Position numbers and translations under genes: made by a program. Positions 16,552-25,248 of a DNA stretch of 64,000 nt are shown here, piece after piece. The stretch lies in assembly GCF_030813715.1 (NCBI RefSeq), contig NZ_JAUSUZ010000001.1:6076001-6140000 (forward strand), given 5' to 3'. Each line of letters starts with the position of its first letter. The stretch's first letter is position 1. The stretch comes from Catenuloplanes indicus. GTDB taxonomy: Bacteria > Actinomycetota > Actinomycetes > Mycobacteriales > Micromonosporaceae. The notes below the pieces were generated by a model. That model was not told the DNA's origin, did no database searches, and saw only the letters and a list, made by a program, of their open reading frames with translations.

Positions 16552-17520
16552 CTAGAAACCGAGGCCGGACGGCAGCGCCGAGGCCAGTTCGAGCGTCGCC
16601 CAGCTCAGGCCCATGCCGCCGCTGATCGCCGCGCCGCCGCGGCGCACCGGCCTCAGGTCGCGGGCGCTCTCCAGCGCGCCGCGCACCGCTGACCTCGCCA
16701 GTTTGCCCGGGTTCTGCACGGTCCAGCCGGCGAACGCGCGCTGGAGCCGCCGGCGCTGTGTCTCGTCGAGATCCGCGGCCTGGATCGCCTTCCACAGGTG
16801 ACCCGCGTAATACCAGGTCAGCGCGCGTGGCGCCGGCTCCGAGGTGTAGTCGCGGATGTCCCGGCGCGCGGCCCGGGAGGTGAGCCGGCTGGTGTGCTGG
16901 CGGTTCCGGTAGAGCGGCGCCGGGTAGACCACGACCGGGCCCTGCAGCGCCAGCTCCGCGAGCAGCACCCGGTCCGCGTTCCAGAACGGCAGCAACCCGC
17001 GGGTACGAGCGATCGCGGCCCGCCGGTAGACGCCGAACACGCTGAAGCAGGAGTGCCGGAACGACGCCAGGTCGCCGAAGCGCACGGCCGGGTCCGGGTC
17101 GTCCAGCCGGATCAGCTCGTCCGGGACGCCGAGCGGCGCACCGTGCTCGTCGATCAGCGCGACCTTGGTGAACGCGCCGATCGCGTCCGGCCGCTGGTCG
17201 AGCAGCTCCACGCAGCGCTGGAAGTAGGCCGGGTCGTACTCGTCGTCCGCGGCCACCCAGGCGTACAGCTCGGCGCCGCTGAGCGCGAAGACGCGGTTGA
17301 AGTTGCCGGGCGCGCCGATGTTCGTCTCGTTGCGCACGTAGCGGAACCGCGGGTCCTCGGCCGCGACGGCCCGCACGATCCGCGCGGTCGCGTCGGTCGA
17401 CGCGTTGTCACAGATCGTCACCTCGAAGTCGGTGTACGTCTGGCGGCGCAGGCAGTCCAGCACCGACGGCAGATATCGCTCGCCGTTGTGGACCGGCAGG
17501 CCGATTCCGAGCCGGGGCAT
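16552..17520 (-). CDS. Glycosyltransferase family 2
   Basis: A 322-aa GT-A enzyme. MPRLGIGLPVHNGERYL is the nucleotide-binding start, TICDNASTDAT follows, and YAWVAADDEYDPAYF carries the metal-binding acidic cluster. The C-terminal third is basic and probably contacts the lipid acceptor or membrane. ATG at 17520 is preceded by GAGGAGG. It resembles the other GT2 at 20618-21568 in length and acceptor-domain pattern (both have R..CFSVFGV/LNELFGV-type segments), suggesting paralogues acting on the same polymer. Confidence 0.9.
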   Translation of the reverse strand: MPRLGIGLPVHNGERYLPSVLDCLRRQTYTDFEVTICDNASTDATARIVRAVAAEDPRFRYVRNETNIGAPGNFNRVFALSGAELYAWVAADDEYDPAYFQRCVELLDQRPDAIGAFTKVALIDEHGAPLGVPDELIRLDDPDPAVRFGDLASFRHSCFSVFGVYRRAAIARTRGLLPFWNADRVLLAELALQGPVVVYPAPLYRNRQHTSRLTSRAARRDIRDYTSEPAPRALTWYYAGHLWKAIQAADLDETQRRRLQRAFAGWTVQNPGKLARSAVRGALESARDLRPVRRGGAAISGGMGLSWATLELASALPSGLGF

Positions 17521-17761
17521 CGTGCGGCCTCCTCGCGTTGGGTGTGGTGCGATGGTTCTACCAGGCGATTCCTAGCCGCCGGAACCCCCGTACCCGCTGG
17601 TCTGTCGGGTTTTTGCGGTGGTCCTGGCCGTTCGGCCCCGGCGATTCGCGACCCGGGGCCGCAGTCGCACTCCGAACCGGCATCGGACCTGCGGTTTTCC
17701 GCGTTCCCCTCTTAAGATCAACTGCTTACCGTCGTACGTTGTCGCTGCTGGGAGCCTTTCG

Positions 17762-19237
17762 ATGAGTGAAGCCGGGCCGCACAGCAGCGGAACCATCCGC
17801 CGGGCCGTGGTCTGGTCCTACGTGCTCACCGGCGGTAACTTCGCGGTGACCGGTGTCGTGACGTTCGTGATGGCCGCGTTCGTGCCACCGGCCGAGTTCG
17901 GCGTGATGGCGCTCGCGCTGGTCTGGGTCACGTTCGCACAGATGCTCATGCAGCACGGTCCGGCGCAGGCCGTCATCCAGCGCGAGGACGTGACCGGCCG
18001 GCACTTCGACGCCGCGTTCTGGAGCACGCTCGGCCTGGCCACGGCGTTCGCGGCGATCCTGGCCGCGATCGCGCCGCTGTGGGCGATCTGGAACGGCACG
18101 CCGACGCTCGCGTACGTGTGCTGGGCGCTCGCGCCGGTGATCGTGCTGAACGCGCTCGGCGTCATCCCGGACGCGATCCTGCGCCGGCGGATGGACATGA
18201 AGCGGATCTCGCTGCGCGTGCTCACGGTGGCGCTGATCTCCGGCGTGCTCGGTGTCGGTGCCGCGGTGGCCGGGCTGGGCGTGTGGGCGTACGCGGTGCA
18301 GCAGATCAGCATGTCCGCGCTGACCGCGCTGGTGGTCTGGACCGTCACCGAGTGGCGGCCGCGATGGGGCGGCATCGGCCCGGCGCTCGGCGATCTGCGG
18401 CGGTTCTCGCTGCACTCGCTGTCCGAGGTGACCGCGTTCTTCGTGTCCAGCCGGATCGACGCGCTGGTGATGGGCGCGTTCTTCGGCCCGGCCGCGATCG
18501 GGCTGTACCGGTTCGCGGTGCGGATCGTGGAGATGGTCAACAGCGTGGCGGCCGGCGGGATCGGGCAGGTGTCGCTGGCGGACCTGTCCCGGCTCACGTC
18601 CGACCGGGACGCGTTCGGGCGGCGGCTGGGACAGTTCGTGCACGCGGCCGCGATGCTGATGTATCCGGCGCTGGGAATCCTCGCCGCGACCGCCGGGCCG
18701 TTGCTGCGGCTGGCGGGCGAGGAATGGGCGCCGGCCGCCGGTGCGCTGCGGGTGCTGTGCGCGGCCGGCGCGATCACGATGCTGGGCAGCATTCTGACGC
18801 CGGCCGTGCAGGCGGCCGGGCGGCCGGGCGTGGGTGCGGTGATCGGCTGGGTGGAGGCCGCGGTGGCCGCGATCTCGATCGTGGCGGTCGGGCTGTGGAT
18901 GCGCGACGCGGCCGTGGGGAGCCAGGTGCTGGCGATCGCGTGGACGGTGTTCGCGGTGCAGGGCGTGATGACGGTGGTGTATGTGTGGGTGGCGCTCTAC
19001 CGGGTGCTGCGGTTGACGGCCCGGGTGGTGTTGCTGCCATCGTTGCCGCCACTGGTGGCGGGGCTGGCGGCGCTCGGCGCGGGGCTGCTGATCGAGTCGC
19101 TGCTCGGCGCCGGCTTCAACGTCTTCCTCGGCCTGCTGCTCACCGGGTTCACCGCAGTGGGCGTGGCGGTGCTGCTGCTGACCGGCCTGGACAGCCGGGC
19201 CCGCGGCCTGGTGGTGTCGCTGGTACGCCGCGGCTGA
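17762..19237 (+). CDS. Wzx-like oligosaccharide flippase
   Basis: A 491-aa polytopic membrane protein of the MOP superfamily (polysaccharide biosynthesis/PST type) with 12-14 predicted helices. The N-terminus SSGTIRRAVVWSYVLTGGNF and the repeated pattern of paired helices with basic loops (ILRRRMDMKRISLRV) are characteristic. It would flip the lipid-linked repeat unit to the outer face of the membrane, upstream of the Wzy polymerase at 23845-25248. ATG at 17762 with GGGAG upstream is preferred over the longer open frame. It is divergent from the GT2 at 16552-17520. Confidence 0.88.
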   Translation: MSEAGPHSSGTIRRAVVWSYVLTGGNFAVTGVVTFVMAAFVPPAEFGVMALALVWVTFAQMLMQHGPAQAVIQREDVTGRHFDAAFWSTLGLATAFAAILAAIAPLWAIWNGTPTLAYVCWALAPVIVLNALGVIPDAILRRRMDMKRISLRVLTVALISGVLGVGAAVAGLGVWAYAVQQISMSALTALVVWTVTEWRPRWGGIGPALGDLRRFSLHSLSEVTAFFVSSRIDALVMGAFFGPAAIGLYRFAVRIVEMVNSVAAGGIGQVSLADLSRLTSDRDAFGRRLGQFVHAAAMLMYPALGILAATAGPLLRLAGEEWAPAAGALRVLCAAGAITMLGSILTPAVQAAGRPGVGAVIGWVEAAVAAISIVAVGLWMRDAAVGSQVLAIAWTVFAVQGVMTVVYVWVALYRVLRLTARVVLLPSLPPLVAGLAALGAGLLIESLLGAGFNVFLGLLLTGFTAVGVAVLLLTGLDSRARGLVVSLVRRG

Positions 19238-19269
19238 CCCGAATCATCGCGGCGCCGGAGGAGCCGATC

Positions 19270-19299
19270 CGGCTCGATCGAGCGGCGTCGACCGAGCCG
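19270..19299. terminator. Hairpin terminator between convergent genes
   Basis: CGGCTCG (19270-19276) pairs with CGAGCCG (19293-19299) around a 16-nt loop, between the flippase gene and the aminotransferase gene. Confidence 0.45.
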
Positions 19300-19304
19300 A
19301 ACCG

Positions 19305-20621
19305 TCAGTTGTACGGCCGGAAGACCGGGGCTACCGGTTTTCCGCGGAGGAAGCCGTTCACGCTGCCCGCGTCCAGCGCCTTCGCGTACACCGCCAGGGC
19401 CGCGTCGACCGCCTCGATCGTGCGGTCCACGTCGGTGTCGGTGTGGGCGTAGGAGATGCTGAAGGACGGGGCGATGATGCCGTTCGCGATGAGCTCCTGG
19501 AGGAACAGGGTGCGGAACGGCTGGGAGCGCTCGCCGGACGCGTCCTTGGTGAAGTAGATCAGATTGCAGTCGCGGCCCAGCACGCCGACGTGGTCGCTCA
19601 CGCCGTGCCGGGCGGCGGCCTCGGTGACGCCGGCGGCCAGGCGGGCGCCCTGGCGGTAGAGCGTCTCCACGACCGGCTCGGACGCGTACGTGTCCATCAC
19701 CGCGATCGCGGCGGCCAGCGCGTGCGTCTCGGCGCCGTGCGTGGTGGAGAGCAGGAAGACGCGTTCCCGGTCGTGCCGCAGGCCGCCGAGTTCCATCACG
19801 TCGGGGCGGCCGACCAGAGCGGAGATCGCGAAGCCGTTGCCCATCGCCTTGCCGTAGACCGCGAGGTCGCCGGTGATCTCGTGGACGGCCTGGGCGCCGC
19901 GGTCGTGCCAGCGGAAACCGGTCAGCGTCTCGTCGATGACCAGCAGCGCGCCGTGCTCGTCGCAGAGCCGGCGGACCGCGGCCAGGAAGCCGGGCGCGGG
20001 CGCGACGGTGGTCTCGGCCTCCATGACCAGCGCGGCGATCCGGCCGGGGTGCTCCGCCAAGACCGCGGCCACGCTGTCCACGTCGTTGTAGCGGAAGCCG
20101 GCCGTGAGCGAACGGACCGGGCCCGGCACGCCGCCGGGCATCGCGGTCGCGCCGATGAACCAGTCGTCGGTGGAGAAGAACGGGTGGTCGGTGCAGATCG
20201 CGACCATGTCCCGGCCGGTGTGCGCGCGGGCCAGCTTGACCGCGGCGGTGGTGGCGTCCGAGCCGTGCTTGGCGAACTTGACCATCGCGCCGTCGTGCCG
20301 GCCGACCAGGGCGAGCAGGCGTTCCGCGGCCTCGACCTCGATCGCGGCGGGGCGGGTGAAGTTGCTGCCGTGCGGGAGCGTGCGCAGCACGGCGTCGACC
20401 ACCGGCGCGTAGCCGTGCCCGAGCGTGACCGCGCGCAGCCCCATGCCGTACTCGATGAACTCGTTGCCGTCCACGTCCCACACGTGGCAGCCGGCGCCGC
20501 GGGCGATGAAGCCGGGCGCGTCCTCCGGGTACTGGTCGTCGCCCTTGGCGTAGGTGTGCGCGCCGCCGGGGATCATGGCGTGCGCGCGTTCCCGCATCTC
20601 CCGGGACACGTCGAACCTCAT
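19305..20621 (-). CDS. Class III PLP aminotransferase (GSA-aminomutase-like)
   Basis: A 438-aa fold type I PLP enzyme related to glutamate-1-semialdehyde 2,1-aminomutase. It has the N-terminal MIPGGAHTYAKGDDQYP, GSDATTAAVKLARA (PLP phosphate), VIDETLTGFR with the pyridine-N Asp, and the Schiff-base Lys in VYGKAMGNGF. It is embedded in the polysaccharide operon and overlaps the upstream GT2 stop by 4 nt, so it more likely aminates a sugar or a non-carbohydrate decoration than serves haem biosynthesis. ATG at 20621 is chosen; the upstream open frame is antisense of other coding sequence. Confidence 0.86.
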   Translation of the reverse strand: MRFDVSREMRERAHAMIPGGAHTYAKGDDQYPEDAPGFIARGAGCHVWDVDGNEFIEYGMGLRAVTLGHGYAPVVDAVLRTLPHGSNFTRPAAIEVEAAERLLALVGRHDGAMVKFAKHGSDATTAAVKLARAHTGRDMVAICTDHPFFSTDDWFIGATAMPGGVPGPVRSLTAGFRYNDVDSVAAVLAEHPGRIAALVMEAETTVAPAPGFLAAVRRLCDEHGALLVIDETLTGFRWHDRGAQAVHEITGDLAVYGKAMGNGFAISALVGRPDVMELGGLRHDRERVFLLSTTHGAETHALAAAIAVMDTYASEPVVETLYRQGARLAAGVTEAAARHGVSDHVGVLGRDCNLIYFTKDASGERSQPFRTLFLQELIANGIIAPSFSISYAHTDTDVDRTIEAVDAALAVYAKALDAGSVNGFLRGKPVAPVFRPYN

Positions 20622-21568
20622 TGCGACTCCTTCTTCAGGGACCCGTCCGCGTTCTCCCACGGCGGCTTCTCCAGCACGCCGCCGGTGACGCGCCGGCGGA
20701 GCCTGCCGAGCCGGATACGAGCGCGCCGGGACTGTGCGACCGCGCCGAACGTGGCCGCGCCGGCCACCCGCGTGGTCAGTGGCGCGTCCGCGGTGGCCAG
20801 GAACGTGCGCATCACGTCCGCGATCAGCACCTGATGGTCGGCGCCGGGCCGGGCACGCCGGGCCGCCTTGCGCGCCTTCATCGCGAGGCGCGGCTCGTGG
20901 TGCGCCATCACGTCGGTGCGGTCGCCGCCGAACGTCATGGCCGGATGCATCCGGCGATAGAACAGCCGCGACGGTACGACCTGGAAGCGCCCCTGCAGGA
21001 CCAGCTCGGCCACGATCCGGGCGTCGCTGGACAGGTACTGCCCGAGCAGCTTCGTGTTCCGCAGCGCGTCCGTCCGGATCACGCCGAACAGCTCGTTGAG
21101 CAGCGACCAGCGCCGCGCGAAGTGGGCGAGCCGCCGGACCGGGCTCGGGTCGGTCAGGTCGAGCCGGTCGTCCCAGTCGCTGATCGGGTTGCCGTCCGCG
21201 TCGATGATCACGGTCTGCGGGTATGCGCACACCACGCCGGGGTCCGCGTCCAGCACGGCCACGCACTCGCTCAGCAGCGTCGGCGCCATCAGGTCGTCGT
21301 GCGCGGTGAGCCGGAAGTACTCGCCGCGGGCCAGCGACACGACGCGGGCGAAGTTGCCGGCCTCACCCAGGTTCTCGTCGTTGCGGTGGATCCGGAACCG
21401 GGGGTCGCGGGCCGCGTACTCCCGGCAGATCTCCCAGGTCCGGTCCGTCGACTGGTTGTCGCAGACCACGACCTCGAAGTCGGTGAAGTCCTGCGCCAGC
21501 ACGGACTCGAACGCGAGCGGCAGGTACCGCTCCACGTTGTAGGTGGTGACCCCGAGCGTCAGCTTCAT
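20618..21568 (-). CDS. Glycosyltransferase family 2
   Basis: A 316-aa GT-A enzyme starting MKLTLGVTTYNVERYL, with VVCDNQSTDRTW and the acidic metal site RLTAHDDLMAP. The C-terminal part is basic. The ATG at 21568 overlaps the stop of the methyltransferase gene by 4 nt and its own stop overlaps the aminotransferase start, so the three form one tight translational unit. It is a probable paralogue of the GT2 at 16552-17520. Confidence 0.9.
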   Translation of the reverse strand: MKLTLGVTTYNVERYLPLAFESVLAQDFTDFEVVVCDNQSTDRTWEICREYAARDPRFRIHRNDENLGEAGNFARVVSLARGEYFRLTAHDDLMAPTLLSECVAVLDADPGVVCAYPQTVIIDADGNPISDWDDRLDLTDPSPVRRLAHFARRWSLLNELFGVIRTDALRNTKLLGQYLSSDARIVAELVLQGRFQVVPSRLFYRRMHPAMTFGGDRTDVMAHHEPRLAMKARKAARRARPGADHQVLIADVMRTFLATADAPLTTRVAGAATFGAVAQSRRARIRLGRLRRRVTGGVLEKPPWENADGSLKKESQ

Positions 21569-22725
21569 GCGATCAGCAGCTCCGCGTCCACGCCGAGCGC
21601 GGCCAGCTGCGCCGCGATCTCGGGCCGGTACGCCGGGTTCGTGATGATCACGGCTTTCGGCTGGAGCCTCACCAGCACGTCCGGCGTCTCCACCCGGTGT
21701 GCGGTGACCGGCAGGTAGCGTCCCCACTTGCGCGGGTTGACGTCGACCACGGCGGCGAGCTGCCGCGTGCGGTCGGCGAGCGTCAGGAACTGCACGCCGC
21801 GTGATCCCGCGCCCCACATGACCGGGTTCGCTCCCTCGGCCACCAGCCGGGCGATCCGCTGCTCCCAGCGGCCGCGCTCCTCGTGGTGCCGCTGGGCGAA
21901 ACCGGAGACCGCCGCGAGGGTACGGTCCCGGTCGGTAAGCAGAGCTGCGGATGCGCCCGAACCGGGCTTGTTGGCGGAAAGCTCCAGATAGCGGAACATG
22001 CCGTGGAAGAACGTGCCGGAGTCCTCGACCGTCCACCCGGCCCGCTCCGCGATCGTGGTCAGCGCGTACGCGTCGAAGTAGGAGACGTGCGGATAGATCA
22101 CCTCCCACCCGGCCGTGGACAGGTCGTAGCCCGCGTCCGGCACCTCGACGTACCCGTGCACCACCCGGTCGCCGGCGCGTTCACGCAGGTCGAGCAGGAA
22201 CTCGTACGGGTCCGCGAGGTGCTCGAACCAGTGCCGCGTGGTGAACATGTCGAACTCGGGCAGCGCGGCACCGCGCGGCGCGTATCCGCTGTGGAACACC
22301 GCGCCGGACGGGTCCGGCCCGGTCACGCCCGCGTACATCGCGTCGAAGCCGTGCCCGGTCGCGCCGCTCACGTGGCACAGCTCGCGCAGGAACTCGCCCT
22401 GTCCGCAGCCGATGTCCAGGATCCGCTTGCCGCGCAACTCGTACCGCCGGGAAAGTCTTTCGCAGAGCTCCGCGGAGAACCGCTGGAACGCCGGCGAGTG
22501 GTGCAGGTTCGTGTCCATCGTGGTGTCGTAGACGAGCACCGCGGGATCGAACGCCACGTTCCGCACATAGCCGCAGTTCGGGCAGACCGCGAGCGTCATC
22601 TGGCCGACCGGGCTGGCCGCCGCCTCGGCCGCGTCCGCCCAGTGCACGCCGCACAGCACCGGGATCTCGCCGAGGTCGCCGAAGACCGCGAGGCCGGCCG
22701 CGCCGCACGCGTCGCAGGTCCTCAC
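21565..22725 (-). CDS. Zn-binding SAM-dependent C-methyltransferase-like protein
   Basis: A 386-aa protein with an N-terminal zinc module (CDACG at 4-8 and CPNCG near residue 48), a class I methyltransferase core (ILDIGCGQGEFL) and a C-terminal domain starting WGAGSRGVQFLTL that resembles the C-terminal domain of nucleotide-sugar C-methyltransferases (TylC3 group). The start is GTG at 22725, overlapping the epimerase stop by 4 nt. It probably methylates a keto-sugar nucleotide. A second, better-matching member of this group is encoded at 26988-28217. Confidence 0.85.
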   Translation of the reverse strand: MRTCDACGAAGLAVFGDLGEIPVLCGVHWADAAEAAASPVGQMTLAVCPNCGYVRNVAFDPAVLVYDTTMDTNLHHSPAFQRFSAELCERLSRRYELRGKRILDIGCGQGEFLRELCHVSGATGHGFDAMYAGVTGPDPSGAVFHSGYAPRGAALPEFDMFTTRHWFEHLADPYEFLLDLRERAGDRVVHGYVEVPDAGYDLSTAGWEVIYPHVSYFDAYALTTIAERAGWTVEDSGTFFHGMFRYLELSANKPGSGASAALLTDRDRTLAAVSGFAQRHHEERGRWEQRIARLVAEGANPVMWGAGSRGVQFLTLADRTRQLAAVVDVNPRKWGRYLPVTAHRVETPDVLVRLQPKAVIITNPAYRPEIAAQLAALGVDAELLIA

Positions 22726-23756
22726 GCGGCCACCCAGCGCAGCTCGCCGTCCAGCCGGCCGGCCGCGGTCAGCGCGTTGATGCGCTTCAGCCGCTGGTGC
22801 CGCTCGCCCATCAGGTCCGCAAGATCAAGACCGTGCCGGCGGTACGCCTCGACGAGCTGCTCGATGCCCTTCGCGACCGTCCACTGCGGCTGGAACTCCG
22901 GCACCTCGGCCGCGACCAGGTCGCAGGTGACCCGGTAGTTGCGCAGGTCGGTGCCCGCGCCCTCGGCGAACGTGACGGTGCCGCCGACCAGGTCCCGCAC
23001 CAGGTTCGCCACGTCCCGGATCAGGTAGTTCTCCGACGTACGGCCGATGTTGTAGGCCTTTGAGTGAATTCTGGTGCGGTCGACGGAGAGCAGCGCCTCG
23101 AACGCGGCCGCGATGTCGTCCGCGTGCACCAGCGGGCGCCACGCGGTGCCGTCGCTCTGCAGCCGCACCTGGCCGGTGTGCAGCGCGTGCCCGACCAGGT
23201 CGTTGACCACCAGATCGCCGCGCAGGCGCGGGGAGAAGCCGTACGCGGTGGCGTTGCGCAGGAACGTCGGCGAGAAGTCGTCGTCGGCCAGCCCCAGCAG
23301 CCCCTGCTCGGACAGGTACTTCGACTCGCCGTACGGCGTGACCGGGTTGAAGCCCGCGGTCTCGTCCAGCGGCGCGTCGTCCTCGCCCTTGCCGTACAGG
23401 CTGCACGAGGAGGAGAACAGGAAGCGCGTCGCACCGGCCGCCTTGGCCGCGCGCGCGAGGCGCAGCGTCGACCGGTGATTCACCTCGTAGGTGAGGTCCG
23501 GGTTCAGGTTGCCGATCGGGTCGTTGCAGATCGCGGCCAGGTGCACGACCGCCTCGATCCGCGCGTCGCGCAGCTGGTCCGCGGTGACGTCGCGCAGGTC
23601 GCTGCGGATCGCCGGGACCTCGGCCGGCGCCGGGCCGATCAGGCAGTCCGCGAAGAGCCCGACGTCCAGGCCGACGACCTCGTGGCCGGCCGCGACCAGC
23701 CGGGGCACGAGCACGCTGCCCAGGTATCCCTCGTGTCCGGTGACGAGGACGCGCAT
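22722..23756 (-). CDS. NAD-dependent sugar epimerase/dehydratase (extended SDR)
   Basis: A 344-aa extended SDR. MRVLVTGHEGYLGSVL is the glycine-rich NAD site, FLFSSSCSLYGKG supplies the Ser, and YGESKYLSE is the YxxxK motif. It would epimerise, dehydrate or reduce a nucleotide sugar. The start ATG at 23756 follows GGGAG. It precedes the methyltransferase, GT2 and aminotransferase genes in a contiguous minus-strand operon, so its product probably feeds those enzymes. Confidence 0.9.
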   Translation of the reverse strand: MRVLVTGHEGYLGSVLVPRLVAAGHEVVGLDVGLFADCLIGPAPAEVPAIRSDLRDVTADQLRDARIEAVVHLAAICNDPIGNLNPDLTYEVNHRSTLRLARAAKAAGATRFLFSSSCSLYGKGEDDAPLDETAGFNPVTPYGESKYLSEQGLLGLADDDFSPTFLRNATAYGFSPRLRGDLVVNDLVGHALHTGQVRLQSDGTAWRPLVHADDIAAAFEALLSVDRTRIHSKAYNIGRTSENYLIRDVANLVRDLVGGTVTFAEGAGTDLRNYRVTCDLVAAEVPEFQPQWTVAKGIEQLVEAYRRHGLDLADLMGERHQRLKRINALTAAGRLDGELRWVAA

Positions 23757-23844
23757 GCTGAACTCCCAGATATCGTCGTGATCTTCCGCAAACACGCTAG
23801 CTGCGGAAACTTCGTTTTTCATCCGCCTCAAAGTTGAGCGGAAA

Positions 23845-25248
23845 TCAGTCGTTCGTCAGCCGGGGTGCGGAGCTTCGGACCATCCGGGCCGGATGCGTGA
23901 GGCGCCACACCGCGCCGGTCGCGCCGGTCAGCAGCGCCAGCATCGTGCTGTACGTGGTGAAGCCCAGCGAGTCGAACGTGGCCGCCACCGTCACCGCGAT
24001 CAACTGCACCGCGATCAGGCACGCCGCCAGGTGCCGGTCCTCCGGCCGGGTGGCCCGCCGGTAGGCCAGCACGCCCAGCGTCAGCGCGGTCAGGTGCAGC
24101 CCGGCGAGCCCGGCCACGCCCAGCACGCCCATGGTGACCAGGTGCTGCAGCCACTCGTTGTCGACGAAGAAGTAGATCGTCGGGATGAACGTGCCCGGGC
24201 CGCGGCCGAAGAACGGTCGCTCCGCGAAGTATTGGAAAATGATCGCGTAGTCGTCGGTCCGGCCGGTGATGCTCGGATCGTCCTTCGCGCCGGTGAACAT
24301 CGAGATGATCGTGCCGATCAGGCCCGGTTTGACCGCCATCAGCGCGCCGCCGAGCAGGATGCCGAGTCCGGCCAGGTTGATCCGCACCCGCCAGCTCCAG
24401 GCCGGCAGCATCGCCAGCGCGCCGACCACCAGCGCGACGATGCCGGTCCGGGACAGCGTCATCGGGATCGCCGCGCCCATCAGCACACCGGCCACGATCG
24501 CCCACTGCCGGATCACCTTGCGAGTGCCGAACATCGCGTAGTGCACGGCGAACGGCAGCAGGATCGCCATCACGGTGCTGAACTCGATGTAGTGCTGCGC
24601 CGTGCTCGCCACCCGGAAGAAGCCGTCGCCGCGGGACATGAAGCCGAGTTCCTCGCCGTGGTGCAGGACCAGGCCCGGGACCTTGATGTACTTCGTGACG
24701 TCGACCGCGAGGCCGGCCTGGAGCAGGCCGATGACCGCCATCACCATGCCGCACCAGACCGAGATCCTCAGCAGGCTGTCCAGCCGGTCCCGGTTCGAGA
24801 CGCCGTCCGCGCAGACCAGCAGCACGCCGAGGAACGCGGCGGTGCCGATGATCGAGCGGTCGGCCGCGTTCGCCTCCAGCGACGGCAGGCCGCGCAGGTA
24901 GCCGGCCGCGTACGCGGAGAGCACCGCGGCCAGGTAGAAGATCGCGGCCCAGCGGACCGGCTGCGGGCCACGCAGCGCCAGGCGGGGGTGCAGCTTGGAG
25001 ACCAGCCAGCCGAAGAAGAACACCATGCCGAGCAGCAGCGCGGGGCGGCCGAGCGAGCTGAGCTGCTGCACCACCAGGTCCTGCGGGAGCAGCAGGTTCA
25101 GCATGACCAGGAGGCTGAGCAGCGCGGCGCCGTCCAGCAGGTGGCGGCGCCCGCGGGTGGTGTAGGTCGAGCCGACCGTGCCGACGTCCTCGAGCAGCGA
25201 CGGCTCGAGGTCGACCGGATGGTGCAGCGTGGCCGCGGGGCTGCTCAA
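23845..25248 (-). CDS. O-antigen ligase/Wzy-like polymerase
   Basis: A 467-aa polytopic protein with about 11-12 helices and a large periplasmic-side loop near residues 310-345 (FTGAKDDPSITGRTDDYAII), whose GRTxxY segment and ERPFFGRGPGTF are typical of the Wzy_C/O-antigen ligase family. It would polymerise flipped repeat units on the outer face of the membrane. The start is TTG at 25248, inside the 4-nt overlap with the Wzz-like gene; the next in-frame start would remove family-like sequence only slightly, so the exact start is uncertain. Confidence 0.85.
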   Translation of the reverse strand: MSSPAATLHHPVDLEPSLLEDVGTVGSTYTTRGRRHLLDGAALLSLLVMLNLLLPQDLVVQQLSSLGRPALLLGMVFFFGWLVSKLHPRLALRGPQPVRWAAIFYLAAVLSAYAAGYLRGLPSLEANAADRSIIGTAAFLGVLLVCADGVSNRDRLDSLLRISVWCGMVMAVIGLLQAGLAVDVTKYIKVPGLVLHHGEELGFMSRGDGFFRVASTAQHYIEFSTVMAILLPFAVHYAMFGTRKVIRQWAIVAGVLMGAAIPMTLSRTGIVALVVGALAMLPAWSWRVRINLAGLGILLGGALMAVKPGLIGTIISMFTGAKDDPSITGRTDDYAIIFQYFAERPFFGRGPGTFIPTIYFFVDNEWLQHLVTMGVLGVAGLAGLHLTALTLGVLAYRRATRPEDRHLAACLIAVQLIAVTVAATFDSLGFTTYSTMLALLTGATGAVWRLTHPARMVRSSAPRLTND